Below are positions 1-11,930 of a DNA stretch of 64,000 nucleotides, piece after piece. Below the pieces are notes generated by a model that had not been told where the DNA came from, ran no database searches, and saw only the letters and a program-made list of their open reading frames with translations. Position numbers and translations under genes: made by a program. This stretch comes from Symbiodinium natans (Eukaryota; Sar; Dinophyceae; Suessiales; Symbiodiniaceae). The DNA lies in NCBI GenBank assembly GCA_905221605.1, contig CAJNDS010000813.1, positions 314,001 through 378,000 of the forward strand. Direction: 5' to 3'. The first letter of the stretch is position 1. The number at the start of each line of letters is the position of its first letter.

Positions 1-357
1 CTTTAAGTCTCATGAGCAAGCACATTTTGCTTCAGTGTTACACCCAATAGGTCTCATGAGGAAGCAGGATTTACTTTAGTATCCCAGTGCCGGATTTGCT
101 GTAGTGTCTCACGCAGTAGATTCCAAAAAGGATGCGGGATTTGCTCTAATGACCCACCACAGGATTTGCTTTAGTATCCCAGCCAATAGGTCTCATGAGG
201 CAGCAAGATTTGCTTTAGTGTCCCACCGTAGGATTTTCTTCAACGTCCCACCCAATAAGTCTCATGAGCAAGCAGAATTTGCTTTAGCGTCCCACCGCAG
301 GATTCGCTTTAGTATCCCTTCCAGTAGGTCTCATGAGGAAATAGGACTTGCTTTAGT
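1..357. repeat. Degenerate tandem repeat, ~69-bp period
   Basis: The 10-mer GTCTCATGAG recurs at about 7, 51, 190, 259 and 328. The last three are 69 bp apart and the 51-190 gap is two periods. Each unit also carries one or two copies of a motif like GGATTTGCTTTAGT followed by TCCCAC. The array starts at or before the window edge. An open frame across it (104-721) is an artefact of the repeat. Confidence 0.8.
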
Positions 358-1480
358 GTCCCCGGTAAGGAGCTGTGTAATGTTGTATATCATGGCAGAA
401 GCATCGCAAACTCTGGAGGCGTTCTTCAGCTCGAGCACCTGCAGCACGCGGAGCGCCAGCAGCTTTGATGAGGTGCCCGAAATGCCCGAGAAGACCCTTC
501 GAAGACCCAAATCGCGCTCATACCAAACCTCACAAAACCCCTGCAAAGACAGCCATGGTTTGCTGTTGTGCAGGCAGAGGGCACCTTTAGTGGAGACGAG
601 GTTGGAGTCCGGATATTGCACCTGTGCGTTGCGACTGGCGCTCAACCAGGTGAACCCAGCCTCAATCCTTCAACTCTACAGTGACATAATATCTCTACAG
701 TATTGTTGCAGTGTAGTCTAGTGTTTTTTGTTCATTTCTCAAGCTGTGGCGCTTATGATGGAAGCAGGCTCTGCATCCCTGGCATCATGATAAATAGAGC
801 TTTCACCGCGAGGTCAACATCACCACAAACGACGAAGTTCCATTGGCATGATGCTTGGCTTGGCGTGTGTTGTGATGCTCAATGATGTCTCTTGATGTCT
901 CTTGATCTTGCTTTTGTTCTTTGGCTTCTGAAATTTCTCGGCGGCCCAAGGTACAACCTGCACGGCGGCAGCAGAGCTTGCCTGCGGCTTTGAGACCCAT
1001 TCAAGAGCGTTTTTGCGCGCGTGCGTGCCGACTTGTGCCCCTCGTCCCTATAGCTCCTGTTTAATTGCATGATGCAGGTGTTTGCTGTTTATCCTTGCCT
1101 TGCTCAGTTGTCGCGCAGCCCAGCGTGCAGTGCAAGCACCCCAGAGCTCAGATGTTCTCAGGTCTCTGGACTTCCATATGTTATTACGTCTTCTTCCCCG
1201 AATGATGGAACGCTAGCGGCTGGCCAATGATATGCTTTGAAGCATTCCCAAAAGGCGCCGATGTATCCGCTGCCTCAGCCGGCTGGGAGACCCTTCACAT
1301 CGATCTGACCTCGCCGCACCCCTCCCCGAGCCCAGAGCCCAGTGCAGCCAGCTGCAAGAAATGGGGAAGGCAAGGTTTTCTGAGTTTCAGTGGCTGTTCG
1401 ATAACCATAATTTTAACGCTACGCGACCCGCCTCGGCCTGACTCCGCAGCGATTCCGCAGCGCCCAAGTCGCTGGACTGG
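358..1480. other. No recognisable gene
   Basis: Only short overlapping frames on both strands, none with a domain or conserved-looking motif. A short exon could be hidden here. Confidence 0.5.
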
Positions 1481-1612
1481 GTTTAGGGTTTAGGGTTTAG
1501 GGTTCCGGGCTTATGGTTTGGGGTTTAGGGTTGAGGGTTAGTTTAGGGCTTAATTAGGGCTCAAGGTTCACGGTTTGGGGTTTGGGTTTTTGGGTTTAGG
1601 GTTCAAGGTTCC
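1481..1612 (+). repeat. Degenerate interstitial telomere-like tract (TTTAGGG)
   Basis: Three exact TTTAGGG units are followed by decayed variants (GGGTTTAGGGTTGAGGG, GGGTTTTTGGGTTTAGGG). TTTAGGG is the plant-type repeat also reported for dinoflagellate telomeres. The sequence is interrupted and flanked by unrelated DNA, so it reads as an interstitial relic rather than a chromosome end. Confidence 0.75.
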
Positions 1613-1775
1613 CCAAGCAAGCGTGGCTTTGGGCTTGGGCAACCCATACACCTCCGGCCCGAGGCCTCAGCGGATTCTATGGTGGGGAGCTCCACATCTC
1701 TGCTACCTGTAGAAGAAGTGGAAGATGTATATGTTAAACGCGTGTGAGTCGTGTTTGCAGGTGTAGGGAGATCCG

Positions 1776-1808
1776 AAGTGTGTTTGTGTGCGTGTGTGTG
1801 TGTGTGTC
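1776..1808. repeat. (GT)n microsatellite
   Basis: Short GT run with one GC interruption. Confidence 0.85.
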
Positions 1809-2070
1809 ATCATCAATGTCTGCCAAGTGCGTGAAGGGTTTACCTAACGCCCTGCGTAGACCATCTCACCTGCCCACCGCAAACTTACATCTCGAAGGGG
1901 AACCATCGAAAGATTGCCTAGGCGTATGCGGTGGGGCATTGTGGGGAATTGAAACCTGTAAACAGATTTGACAAGATGCCAAAGAAGCTTTCAGAAACCC
2001 AGGAGCCGCTCTCCCGGTTTGGCCTGGCCGGGCCCTCCAAAGCTCACTCCGAAGCTCACGGATGCCATCA

Positions 2071-2120
2071 TGTGCCACGCATGTTCCACGCATGTTCCAC
2101 GCATGTGCCACGCATGTGCA
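2071..2120. repeat. Short tandem repeat, 11-bp unit
   Basis: Four to five copies of CACGCATGTTC / CACGCATGTGC in a row. They produce His/Cys/Met-rich frames on both strands that should not be read as genes. Confidence 0.8.
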
Positions 2121-2587
2121 GTGTGCATATATGGCAGACAGAACCGAAGAGGCCTTGTGTTGTGCAGATGCTGGCTTCCAGGCTTAAATGCATCTGGCGA
2201 TGACCATGCCCGAGCATACCCAAGCCTAGACTTGAAACCCAAAACATTACGAATGTGCTTCCCTGCATGGTGCTATGGTGCATAGCGTGCGCAGCTTGTC
2301 CTGATGCCATGTCGCAACGACGCCCTGCGTGTACCATGTTGCCTTTTGGGTGTATGCTTTTCGCTGTGGCACATCGTTGCATGTGACAAAGTGCTCATGC
2401 CAACGTGTCAGGATGCCGGTGGCGACGCGCTGCGCAAAAGCCACAGGCGCAGCACACGCTCAGCATGGGTTTGGGAGCAGGCTCCCAGTCGGCAAGGTGA
2501 TATTGAAGCATATTGACTGGGTCGTCTTTGAAGCTTGCGGGCACTGAGTTACCAGTGGTCCACTCTTCAATTCTGGCGGGTGCATCT

Positions 2588-2843
2588 TCGGTGCATCGCT
2601 GTGTGCGTGCGCGTGCGTACACGTGCGTGCCATGCGTGCGTGGGTGCGTGGGTGGGTGGGTGGGTGGGTGGGCGTGTGGGCGCGTGTGGGCGCGCGCGTA
2701 CGCGCCCACATGCACGTGTGGGTGTGTGCGTGTACGCGTGCGCGTGCGTGTGCCTGTACGTGTGCGCGCGTGCGCGCGTGCGCGCGTGCGCGCGCGTGTG
2801 CGCGCGTGCGCGCGCGCGAGAGTGCGCGCGTGCGCGCGTGCGC

Positions 2844-2874
<31 letters not shown>

Positions 2875-2897
2875 TGTGTGCGTGTGTGCGTGTACGC

Positions 2898-2943
<46 letters not shown>

Positions 2944-3262
2944 ATGTGAGTACGCGCGCGGGCTTGTGTGCGTGTACGCGCTCGGGCATGTGTGTGTGTG
3001 TATATGTATGTCTGTGTAGTTTTGCGTATGTTTGTGTGCGTCGGGTGCGTGTGCGTGTGCGCGCGCGTGTGCGGACGCGCGCGGGCTTGTGTGCGTGTAC
3101 GCGCTCGGGCATGTGTGTGTGTATATGTATTATGTCTGTGTAGTTTTGCGTATGTTTGTGTGCGTCGGGTGCGTGTGCGTGTGCGCGCGCGTGTGCGGGC
3201 GCGCGCGTGTGCGCGCGTGCGCGTGCATGTCCGCGTGTGCTTGCGTGCATGCGTGTCTTGGT
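2588..3262. repeat. GT/GC-rich microsatellite with an internal 123-bp duplication
   Basis: Purine-pyrimidine alternating DNA (GCGTGC, GTGTGT, GCGCGT). Inside it, a mixed-complexity segment beginning at about 2952 is repeated from about 3075 (offset 123 bp; the second copy has a 3-bp insertion). Long Arg/Thr/His or Val/Cys frames on both strands come from the repeat alone. Confidence 0.9.
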
Positions 3263-6200
3263 GCTGTCTCATACGATGGCAAGATGTGGCAAGTGCCAAC
3301 GCTTTCTCGTGCAGTCGGGGATGGGGTTGGGCCACCGGGGCATGCGTGTGGACAACTGCCTGCTTTCTGCTGAATTAATAGCCTATAATATCTTATAATA
3401 GAGTGAGGACGCGGCCTATTCTCCAATTGTTAACTGTTAACAGACCGTGTCGTCGTTTCGAATATGCTGCAGCTGCGCCTCTTCTTAAAATCCGCATCAT
3501 CAGCCGTAATTTCGTAATTTCACTCGGGATCTGATCATCTCGGACGGGTTACTGTTCGCAGTGCCTATCCAGCAGTGTGGGATATGGGCGGCACAGGAAC
3601 CTCGCTTGCATTCACTTGCCCTTGTCAGAATCTCATATCCAGGTCTTCCTATCGGCGTCATGCTCATACATGTATAGTTCTTGCACGTCCAACATAATCT
3701 AATATCCGGAACCGCCGCAAGTCACGATGGCTTTCGCCATGCTTTCGCCTCTCTTGAGTGCGTACGGAGTCGGGCTCATCCGATGCCCGCGGCATTTTGC
3801 TTGAACATGAGCTGTGGCCTCACACTGACCCAACCTCACCCACCCTCGATATCATTGGGGTTTGACTGTTGCAGCTGTTTTGGCTTGGTGGCCTGCCACT
3901 TCAAGCTCCAAGGCTCTGGTGGCTCAGATGTGGCTGACATGTCGCTCACCGGGCCAAGTTGCGAACATTCACCGCAGGCATAGCTCAGAGGCATGACACA
4001 CGTTCGAGCTTGTGCCAAGACGAGGCTGTGTACCCTAATTGCAAACATGCTCGTATGATTTGAAATTAAATCAATTTTTTGCGCTCTAAGACTCTAAAGA
4101 TATAGATTAATCTTTCACCTTGGGGAGTTGAACATCCCTTGGAAGTGGCGTCCCAGTTGGCCATGGTATTCGCAGCAACATCGGTGGCATTGCACAGTGC
4201 ACGACCTCGCAGACGGCAGCAAGGCACATGAATCAGTATTGATAATTCGACAATGTAGAGAAGCTGAAGCATGTTCATGGACGATGATGGAGATTGCGTT
4301 CAGTGTGCACTGCATGCATTGCCCTGCACTCTGTGTGCAGGGTGCGCTTTCAGTGGATGCTCGGCCGCCGAGTTCACCGATTCGGTGCTCGAAAATGGCA
4401 AGGCGGGAAAGCTGCAGGCGCTTTCGCCGATTTGCGAGAGTTAAAGCGTGCCACGAAGCGACACGAAGCTACAAGCTGTATACGTTAAGCGAAGTGATTT
4501 TTCAATGTTTATTGGCATAACGTATATATATATATATACATAGATGTATATGATTTCTATTATTAATAACACTGGGGCTGCCTGAGTGTGAGCTGGGGTA
4601 CGGAGGGCCAGTGTTGTTGCCCCAAAATCGCGGAAGAAGTCAAGGTGCGGGCCAAGAGCAGTGGTCCTGGTGCAATAAGTTGCATCCTCTGCTGTGGCTA
4701 AAGTTACGGACATCCCTGACAGAATTTCAAACCCAATCCTGTCCCAAAACCGAATATAACCGAATTGACGGGTAGCTATACAAAAAAAAAACCTGGACTA
4801 CGCCCCTGAAGCATCCAACTGTGGATATGCAGATAAACCAAAAGAGCTCCTATAGCCGATTTGAAGAAATCCTGCCTGGTCAGGCAGCCGGCGAGGTTGC
4901 GGTCATTGTCGATGCCTGGCCTGGCCTCACCTCTGCACATGAAGAAAGAACCGAGCTTGTGTATAGCAGTGGCATGCAGTGGCTCCAATCGAGGTGGCCA
5001 TCATCTACTACTCCGTCGCCGGAGGGCCGTTTGGAACTGAAGATGTGATATCAGCTGCAGGCTTGGCTGTTGATTGCTCGACAAACTGAACTGTATTAAA
5101 ACATTCCAGCTGGGAATCGTCTACAGTCCAGCCATGTGCCATGGCAACGTGTTTTTTCACGATTGGAATCAAAGAGCACGCGACGTGCTTTCAGCAGAAT
5201 GCAGTAAATTTGGCAACTCTGCTTGTTAAAGCGAAACTGGCGCTTCGGGCCTGGCAGGCTGACACAATTCAAGGAAGTTGGGGCATGACGTTCGGAAAAT
5301 TTTAATGTGCGTCCAATGTGGTTGTCCCACCGAATGGCAAAACAAAGTCAACTGATGGACATGTTTTTACAAAGCTTCTCTTGCTGGCACTGGATCTTTG
5401 ACATCTGTTGGCGACTGCGCACGCATGGGAAAATCCTGCTCATCAACGGCGATTGCTTCGTTCCATGCCCTGGCCATGTGAGCGTGTTGCCTTTTGGTGT
5501 TTTTAAACAATTAGAGCAATTGTCATCTTGCAAATTTGTTGTCACCTCACTGCTCAACTTACCTCGCAGCAGCAAGAGCTTGGCAACACGCGCGCTGCAT
5601 TGGAACAACAAACCCAAGCAACCAATGCCGCATTGTCATTTTCGGTATTTTTCGGTTGCACAATCTGCCACTACCCTGTTAGCTGCGAGCAGCACACAAA
5701 CGAAAACCGCGGGATCGATTTTGCGGGTATTCGGGGTCAACAGTGCCGATCCAAGAGGTGAAACTATAAACTTGAAACGGTCCCGAGTCGGCGTGGGTTT
5801 CCCAGAAACGGCTCTTGAGGTTTCGCCAACTTATTGCTAGATCAGGCTGCAAGGTTTTGCACAGACCTCTATGGCAAGACTTGTGGGACTGTGTCAAAGC
5901 CGAAGAAATCCCCGCTTTGGTCATGTTGGTTCCCGAACGTAACAGCATCGAACCTTGGAGTTGGAGGCGGATGCACGGCCGAAGAGTTGGAAGGCGAATT
6001 ACGCACGTGAATCCAGACTCGCTTTGTGCTACCCAGACACCTACGGCCTAATTACATCCCCGAGGCCTCGGCGGATTCGCGACGCTTTCCGATGTTACCC
6101 TCGCCCCACAGATTGCTATGAAGCCGCCCTTTAGACAACGTATGAAAACGTATAAGGCGATGCGAGAATTCATCGTGCAATACATGAATCCGGCAAGAAA

Positions 6201-7360
6201 TTGTGGAAGTGTGGTGATGGCACCGCTTTTGGATCTCAGCTTCTGCACCGTCGACTCCGTACTTTGAACTTCCATGGAGATCGGAGTGTCCGAAGCCAAG
6301 GTAAAGAGGCTAGAAATATAGTCGGTTGCAGAGAAGGGCAACCCGCGGCAACCCAAAAGGGACCAAAGACTCACATCCTACGGGAGACGGTAAGGACAAG
6401 GATGGTCAGAAGGGCGATCCTAACAAGGCCCACAACATGGAAGTAGGCTGCCAAGCCGCGTCAATTTCTTGCAAGCGGTGCCAGCTCTTCTCAAGCAGCG
6501 CGAAGTTTCAGACCATGGCGCCAAGCATGTCCGCGTCGGACTGCCCAAGTCCTGCAGTTCCTCACTCTTGCAGCCCTGTCGCTTGCAGCCCTGTGTTGTT
6601 CTCTTGGAGCCATGGCAATGCAAGCACTCCCGGCACGATTGAGGAAATGTGAGGCAGGTCGGAAGCCATGCCATCATCGTCTTACACTTACGAGTATCAC
6701 ATGTGTCCAAGCAACTGTGACATGGCTAGGCAGCTCACTTGCCACAGCATGGTGCATGCATGTCCTAGCATGGGCTTATTTGTCGTAGCATGGGCTTATT
6801 TGTCGTAGCATGGGCTCATTTGTAGTGAGCCACTGCGTAGGCACGCAGTGGCTCCACCTGAATGGCCTTGCACTCTTGCACGTCCTGGAAGGCCTGCAAG
6901 AGCGATCCTCTAGTATTGACAGTGTTGAATTCTAGTTGCCTCCTGAGCAGGTTCTGTGAGAGTCCAGTGGCCTGAGCATTTGCTCACAGCGCGTGAGCAG
7001 TTGCTCAAAGCCGGGGATACCTTGAAAGCCCGGCCGGAGTTTGCTCCTGACTTGGAGTGTGCGCCCGGTACGCGTTTTGTGTTGTTCAGGCAGGGCGAGG
7101 CTGCTTTGCTACTGACTATTGCAATCCTGTTGCGTCGCAGGCGTGAAGTCGGGGCTGCAACTTGGACCAAGGCCTGGCTCCTGCTAGTTCCATTTCTATA
7201 CAAGGAGCAACTGCAAGCACGGACAGTTCCGCTGCAAGCACCAACACTCCGCGGAAATCGACCAGGACTTCAAAGCTTGAGAGCCCAATAGAGCTGATGA
7301 TTTGGCGACCTACCGAGCTCAATCTGCATGGTTTCGCCTGTCTTTTTCAGTTCTCGTGTT
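3263..7360. other. Gene-poor stretch; nothing recognisable
   Basis: Contains an AT-dinucleotide run (about 4521-4553) and a short 20-bp tandem repeat near 6.77 kb. A frame at about 6060-6288 (key stretch MKPPFRQRMKTYKAMREF) looks protein-like but ends at a stop and matches nothing I recognise. No tRNA, rRNA or domain seen. Confidence 0.45.
6766..6825 (+). repeat. 20-bp tandem repeat, 3 copies
   Basis: Three head-to-tail copies of TAGCATGGGCTTATTTGTCG; the third has two substitutions. Confidence 0.9.
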
Positions 7361-7369
7361 CCATGATTC

Positions 7370-8912
7370 ATGAACCGCTCATGTGAAGAGCGAAAGCCTT
7401 TGTACATCGACCTGAATCATGCGAACTCGTTGTATGCTTCATTCACAGCGCCAGGCTCACAGGCAAGTTGGTGGGACGATGTCGTTTTGCAACCGTACGT
7501 GAGAAGCTTGCAGCAGGAACCAGAAAAAGTCGAATGCCTTACTGAGTATGTGCACAGTTGCCGGGCCAGCGGTTGCCACGTGGGGGGGACCAAGAATGAG
7601 AGCATCAAAGTCCAACTTGTTGATCCAGATGCGAAGAAGCTGATTTGGAATGAAAGTGGCGTATGGGGCCCGTCTCGAGATGGTGGTCTCAACGAGCACA
7701 AGGTGAGAGACACTAGGACATGGGTGAAACAGTGTACGGGTCTTGCGCCGCCATTTCAAGAGTCTCTGGCGGACGAAGCAAGGAAAATCGGCATGGGTGG
7801 CAACACCACTCTGGCAGTGCACCTGCGACTCACCGACAAAGTTCATGATGAAGCCAAGGAGAACGCAACGTTGTCCAACGACATGGTAGTCGGCAAAATC
7901 AAGGCTCACATGGATAAGTTGGGCTGCACGAAGGCTTTTTTTTGTTCAGACAATCGGACCAGAAAGGCTGAAATCAAGGACATGTTGGTGAGTCAGGGCA
8001 TTGACTGTATCACTTACGATGCCATCTTATCAAGCAACGAAAATGTTGGACTTCACTTCTCTGATGTGCCGAAGCACACGCAATGTCGGGATCTTAGTTC
8101 AAAAAAAGGCTTGTTTTTTTTTAAAATACGGTCGCGCTTATCCCACCCCCCGCCCCAACCCTACCCTCAAATTTCTTAATCGTCTTTCCAAGGCCCTGCT
8201 GTTGAGGAGTGCCCAAAAGGCTTATTTTTTACGTACCTTTCCCAAGGCCCTGCTGTTGAGAGTGCCCAAAAGGCCCATTTTTTGTAACTAAGGTCGAGAT
8301 GTAGCCATGGAGGCTGCGCTGATGGCAAGGTATTGCAAAGGGCTACTTTGCTCGCGATCCAACGTGAGCTTCATGATAATGATTGCAGTTCTGGCGGAAG
8401 CAGAGTATCAAGTGTTCGATATGCTTAGTGACAAACATGTCGGACCGATGCCATCAGCGGCCTCTGTGAATCCGTCCTCTGTGAATGCGTTTCGATGCGA
8501 GCTTGACAAGCAGGTGGAAGGCATGTGGTTGGATCGTGATATCTGCGTGGTTCAAATTACTGGGAAGAAAGAGCCTGAAAATTTCGTCAACTTGCTTCAC
8601 AAGTACGTGATTATGACTAGCTTTGACGACTATGCGGAGACGATGGATGAGGAGGAGGCTGCAGCCCGCACGGCCCGTCTGCACGGATATCTGGCCGAAT
8701 GGAACCAGCTTCATGTGGTCAAAATTACTAAGTACGAGCCTGCGCGAGTTGGCTGGGGGCTAGGACAAAATCGAAGGGTCAGGAAGCACGCTGCTGCGCT
8801 GAGCGTTCTGGTTCCCTACCTGTTGGACAGAAATGGTGGTCAATGCGAGAACAACCAGTTCCTGTCTTCGTTTTGCACAGCGGCAAAGGCGAAGCGGCCT
8901 CCTGCTGCCTGA
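7370..8912 (+). CDS. Fucosyltransferase-like glycosyltransferase, two visible exons
   Basis: Exon 1 (to 8084) and exon 2 (8293-8912) join in frame (715 + 620 nt = 445 codons with stop). Seen: a basic motif HLRLTDKV at about residue 150, resembling the HxRxTDK nucleotide-sugar loop of alpha-1,6/O-fucosyltransferases (FUT8/NodZ type); a second Rossmann segment AFFCSDN at about residue 190; and across the splice the segment DVAMEAALMARYCKGLLCSR followed by SNVSFM, like the family's C-terminal donor-binding block with its conserved Ser-Asn-x-Ser. The family transfers fucose from GDP-fucose to glycans or Ser/Thr, normally in the Golgi or ER. The first ATG (7370) follows a stop and may lie in the middle of a longer gene: no signal anchor is seen, so upstream exons are probable. 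The C-terminal ~130 residues (from about 8520) match nothing I know. The family call is an inference from short motifs. Confidence 0.6.
8085..8292 (+). other. Intron of the fucosyltransferase-like gene (GT-AG, 208 bp)
   Basis: Donor CAAT|GTCGGGAT and acceptor CTAAG|GTCGAGAT. Removing it restores a continuous frame. The exon following the acceptor begins with nearly the same 8 bases as the intron (GTCG[G/A]GAT). Inside are two copies of a ~37-bp sequence containing AAGGCCCTGCTGTTGAG and GTGCCCAAAAGG (about 8187-8223 and 8238-8273), plus pyrimidine-rich DNA. Confidence 0.7.
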
Positions 8913-8969
8913 TCGTTTCACTTCGTATTGCACATTCAGCAGCTGGTAGAATATTGCAGCAAAAAACAA

Positions 8970-9690
8970 ATTACTTTCTTAACGCTACAGAAATACGATT
9001 CTCTACTACAGGATAGTAGGTGGCTTCGGTATCTGCACCCATATGTACCAGCTCTCTGTATGAGGTTGTATCACCGCATTGTTTGAGACATTATTTCAGA
9101 GTCGTCTGGCGTCTGGGCATGGTAAAGTAGTAATAAGGTACATCAGCAAGCCCAGACTGGCCTCTGGGCACTTTTGTAATAAGGTTCATCACAAGCCCCA
9201 GCCTCCAGCAATCTGGCCTCTGGGCATGGTTAGCAAAAAGGTACATCAGCAAGCCCCAGCCTCCAGCAAGACTGGCCTCTGGGCACTTTTGTAATAAGGT
9301 TCATCACAAGCCCCAGCCTCCAGCAATCTGGCCTCTGGGTATGGTTAAGTAGCAAAAAGGTACATCAGCAAGCCCCAGCCTCCAGCAAGACTGGCCTCTG
9401 GGCACTTTTGTAATAAGGTTCATCACAAGCCCCAGCCTCCAGCAATCTGGCCTCTGGGCATGGTTAAGTAGCAAAAAGGTACATCAGCAAGCCCCAGCCT
9501 CCAGCAAGACTGGCCTCTGGGCACTTTTGTAATAAGGTTCATCATAAGCCCCAGCCTCCAGCAATCTGGCCTCTGGGCATGGTTAAGTAGCAAAAAGGTA
9601 CATCAGCAAGCCCCAGCCTCCAGCAAGACTGGCCTCTGGGCACTTTTGTAATAAGGTACATCGCAAGCCCCAGCCTCCAGCAAGCTCACG
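8970..9690 (+). repeat. 119-bp tandem repeat array
   Basis: GTACATCAGCAAGCCC recurs at 9241, 9360, 9479 and 9598, exactly 119 bp apart, with a shortened copy near 9138. Each unit is itself two related halves (CAGCAAGACTGGCCTCTGGGC and CAGCAATCTGGCCTCTGGG), so the array grew from a ~60-bp ancestor. The regular part spans about 9110-9690; 8970-9110 is its decayed edge and flank. Copies are nearly identical, implying recent expansion or homogenisation. Confidence 0.85.
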
Positions 9691-9762
9691 CGTGCATTAT
9701 GCCGCTGTTTCACCGCACTGCTTGAGACATCTAGTAGGGCCTCTCAATAAGGAGCCATCACA

Positions 9763-9869
9763 AAAAACCCAAAACCCAAAACCCAAAACCCAAAACCCAA
9801 AACCCAAAACCCAAAACCCAAAACCCAAAACCCAAAACCCAAAACCCAAACCCAAAACCCAAAACCCAA
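9763..9869 (+). repeat. CCCAAAA heptamer array
   Basis: About 15 head-to-tail units of CCCAAAA with one CCCAAA unit. It is a one-base variant of the CCCTAAA telomere-like repeat. Phe/Gly/Trp-rich minus-strand frames here are repeat artefacts. Confidence 0.9.
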
Positions 9870-10736
9870 AGCCGCTGGGGTCGGCGGATAGAGCTGCTTG
9901 CCTGCAAGGCAGCGTCGACACCAAGCTGGAGAAGTCCGCAGCCGTGCGGCTGTTCAGATGCCTTTCCTTTCACCGTTTCGGCGCCAGAGCTGCGGTGACG
10001 AGTGCGATAGGCGCTTGCTGAAGAGCTGCGAAAAAAATCCAGCAGCAAGTGCCACTTACCGGCGCGTTCAATCCCATGCTCCTGCACGGGGGTGCTTGCA
10101 ACACTTGAGCAAACAGCTGCGTGGGCTTGTTTACCGTCTCCCTTAATGGAGATATTGGTGAGCCGACCCGAACTTCTGAAAGCAGATAAAGGTATCCAAG
10201 ATGAAACCCTAAAGGGTCGAGGCAGATGACACTGTTGGCGTGTAAGGGATAAATTTGCGTCACGGCTTTTGGGAAATTCAGCGTGGCTTCTAACAGTAAT
10301 TCTTCGCGCGGCTTGTTTACCGTCTCCACAACATGGATGCTTGCATTTTCAACACGTGCGCACATCGCAACGGGGATGGCAGGAGACGCGCGCCAGCCCA
10401 AAACACATCAGCCGAAGGCGGCTATTGAGAGCGGCTGCGAGCTGCACGAGCGCCGCCAACAGTCCGCGGCACCGCTGCGCAAGCCGGTGGTGAGGCATGT
10501 TGAGCCGGATCCCTTCGGTGCCCCCGCCTGCAAAAGGGCATTGTTCCAAGCTCATTTATATGCTCCGTGGGCGTTCCGTTCGCAGAGCCGCGTGCCTGTC
10601 GCTGAGTAGCACGTCATGCTCCTCCGCCGGGCGCGGATGCCCTGCCTTTGGCCCCGCGATGATGCACGGATGGATATTCACGGATGGAGGTTTCTCGGAC
10701 CAGTGAGAGGGAAACAGAAAGCAAACACCGCTTTGC
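9870..10736. other. No intact gene; GC-rich retroelement-like flank
   Basis: Contains an 18-bp direct repeat GGCTTGTTTACCGTCTCC (about 10125 and 10311) and high-GC, Arg/Ala-rich frames resembling the composition of the retroelement nest to the right. No domain recognised. Confidence 0.4.
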
Positions 10737-10870
10737 ATGTGCATAGGTGGGGGCGCCGTTGTCCGAATATGCCGCGAGGCCGGTGCTCGCGTCGCGACCA
10801 GCGTCGCCGTGCGGGACTTCAACATCGATGCGCCGGCGGCTGTCGGCGGCAGGATCGAAGCTGTTTCGCT
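10737..10870 (+). pseudogene. Decayed RT-element fragment (RICREAG module)
   Basis: One frame reads VVRICREAGARVATSVAVRD then a diverged Asn-Ile-Asp-Ala-Pro-Ala-Ala stretch. This matches the segment that follows the Cys/His motif in the nearby full-length element (about 19030-19110). No RT domain precedes it and frames break on both sides, so it is a remnant. Confidence 0.7.
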
Positions 10871-10879
10871 TTTGCATTC

Positions 10880-11034
10880 GTTTTTGCATTCGCGTTCGCG
10901 TTCGCTTTCGCTGGTTTGGGTCCGCATGAAACTGTTACTGCAGATCGTGGACCACGGTCTTATATGGACATGGGGGATGGGGGCGTGCTTGAGTGTTGGT
11001 CTATACAATCGCGAAAGATTTTGTACGTACGCAT
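10880..11034 (+). repeat. Dispersed repeat copy 1 (CTTTCG-rich leader plus ~110-bp module)
   Basis: A run of TTCGC/TTTCG hexamers, then a module containing GTGGACCACGGTC and GGCGTGCTTGAGTGTTGG. A second copy lies at 13515-13680, so this is a dispersed repeat, probably part of a retroelement untranslated region. Confidence 0.75.
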
Positions 11035-11930
11035 AAAAAGGAGCGCGCCTGCCCAGAGCTCCTGCGCGCCCCGCAGTGCCGCCCTGTCGTGCTTGCCATC
11101 GTAGTCGCATGACATTGGAGTGCACAGGCCATCCAGTTCATCCGACTCTTCTCCCGCTGCCGAGCATGGTCCGAACCCCCCCCTCCCCTGCGTGCCACAG
11201 AAGCCGTGTGCCGCGCACGGCCCGGTGAGGTCGCCGACCTGGCGAGGTCACCGCCGTGCGTGCCGCCGTTCCCCTGTCGCGAGGACCTGTCGCCGCCGCC
11301 TCGCGATTGCGCCGAGATACTCTGCAGGACACGCACCTTTTCTTGAGAGCCGCCGCGCAGACAGCTTTGACGACGGCCGTTCACAAGCTGCGCGCTTCTC
11401 GCAGCTCAAGAGAATGCAGCGGCATCGCGTGCCTGGAGATTGCGAGGACAAATCAGGCTAGGCCAGCTGTCGCGAGCGCGCCAGATGTGGCGGCGCTAGC
11501 CCCTGGCAACGATGGCACGCTGCGGGCGCCAACGGACCTTGCTCGTCGGCCGCCGCAGCTGCTGTGACCTGCCCGCCGTCGAACTGTACAAATTGCTCCT
11601 GAACGATGCCGCGGCACGGGAGTTATTCACATTCGCCGTCAACGTCGCTGCCCGCGCGCTGGCCCCGCAAGTCACGCTCGATGCGATCGCGCTGTCCCGC
11701 GACACTGCTCTTCGCAAGCCCGGTTACGGGAGACGTGTTCCGCCGGCTCGGCCCTTCGGAGCCGCTCCTTCACGCAAGCCCCCACGGATTCCCTGCAGAC
11801 TGATGCGGCGTTGCCTCCAATCCTGACGCGCCGTCGAAAGCTAAGCTGGGCGGCGGAGCGTGGGCTATGCGAGCTTGTTGGGGCGGCTTCCTCACGACAT
11901 GGCCGACCATAGCCGACCCTGGCCAACCTC
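11035..11930. other. GC-rich stretch without an intact gene
   Basis: Overlapping Arg/Ala/Ser-rich open frames on both strands, typical of GC-rich DNA. By position and composition it is probably decayed retroelement sequence, but no motif was confirmed. Confidence 0.4.

Noticed and set aside
2460-3335. Long overlapping Arg/Thr/His and Val/Cys frames on both strands
   Set aside because: Produced entirely by the GT/GC microsatellite; no sequence complexity or domain.
8970-9690. CRISPR-like array
   Set aside because: Units are contiguous 119-bp tandem copies without unique spacers, in a eukaryotic genome.
9692-10087. Phe-Gly-Trp-Val-Leu repeat protein on the minus strand
   Set aside because: Translation of the CCCAAAA array.
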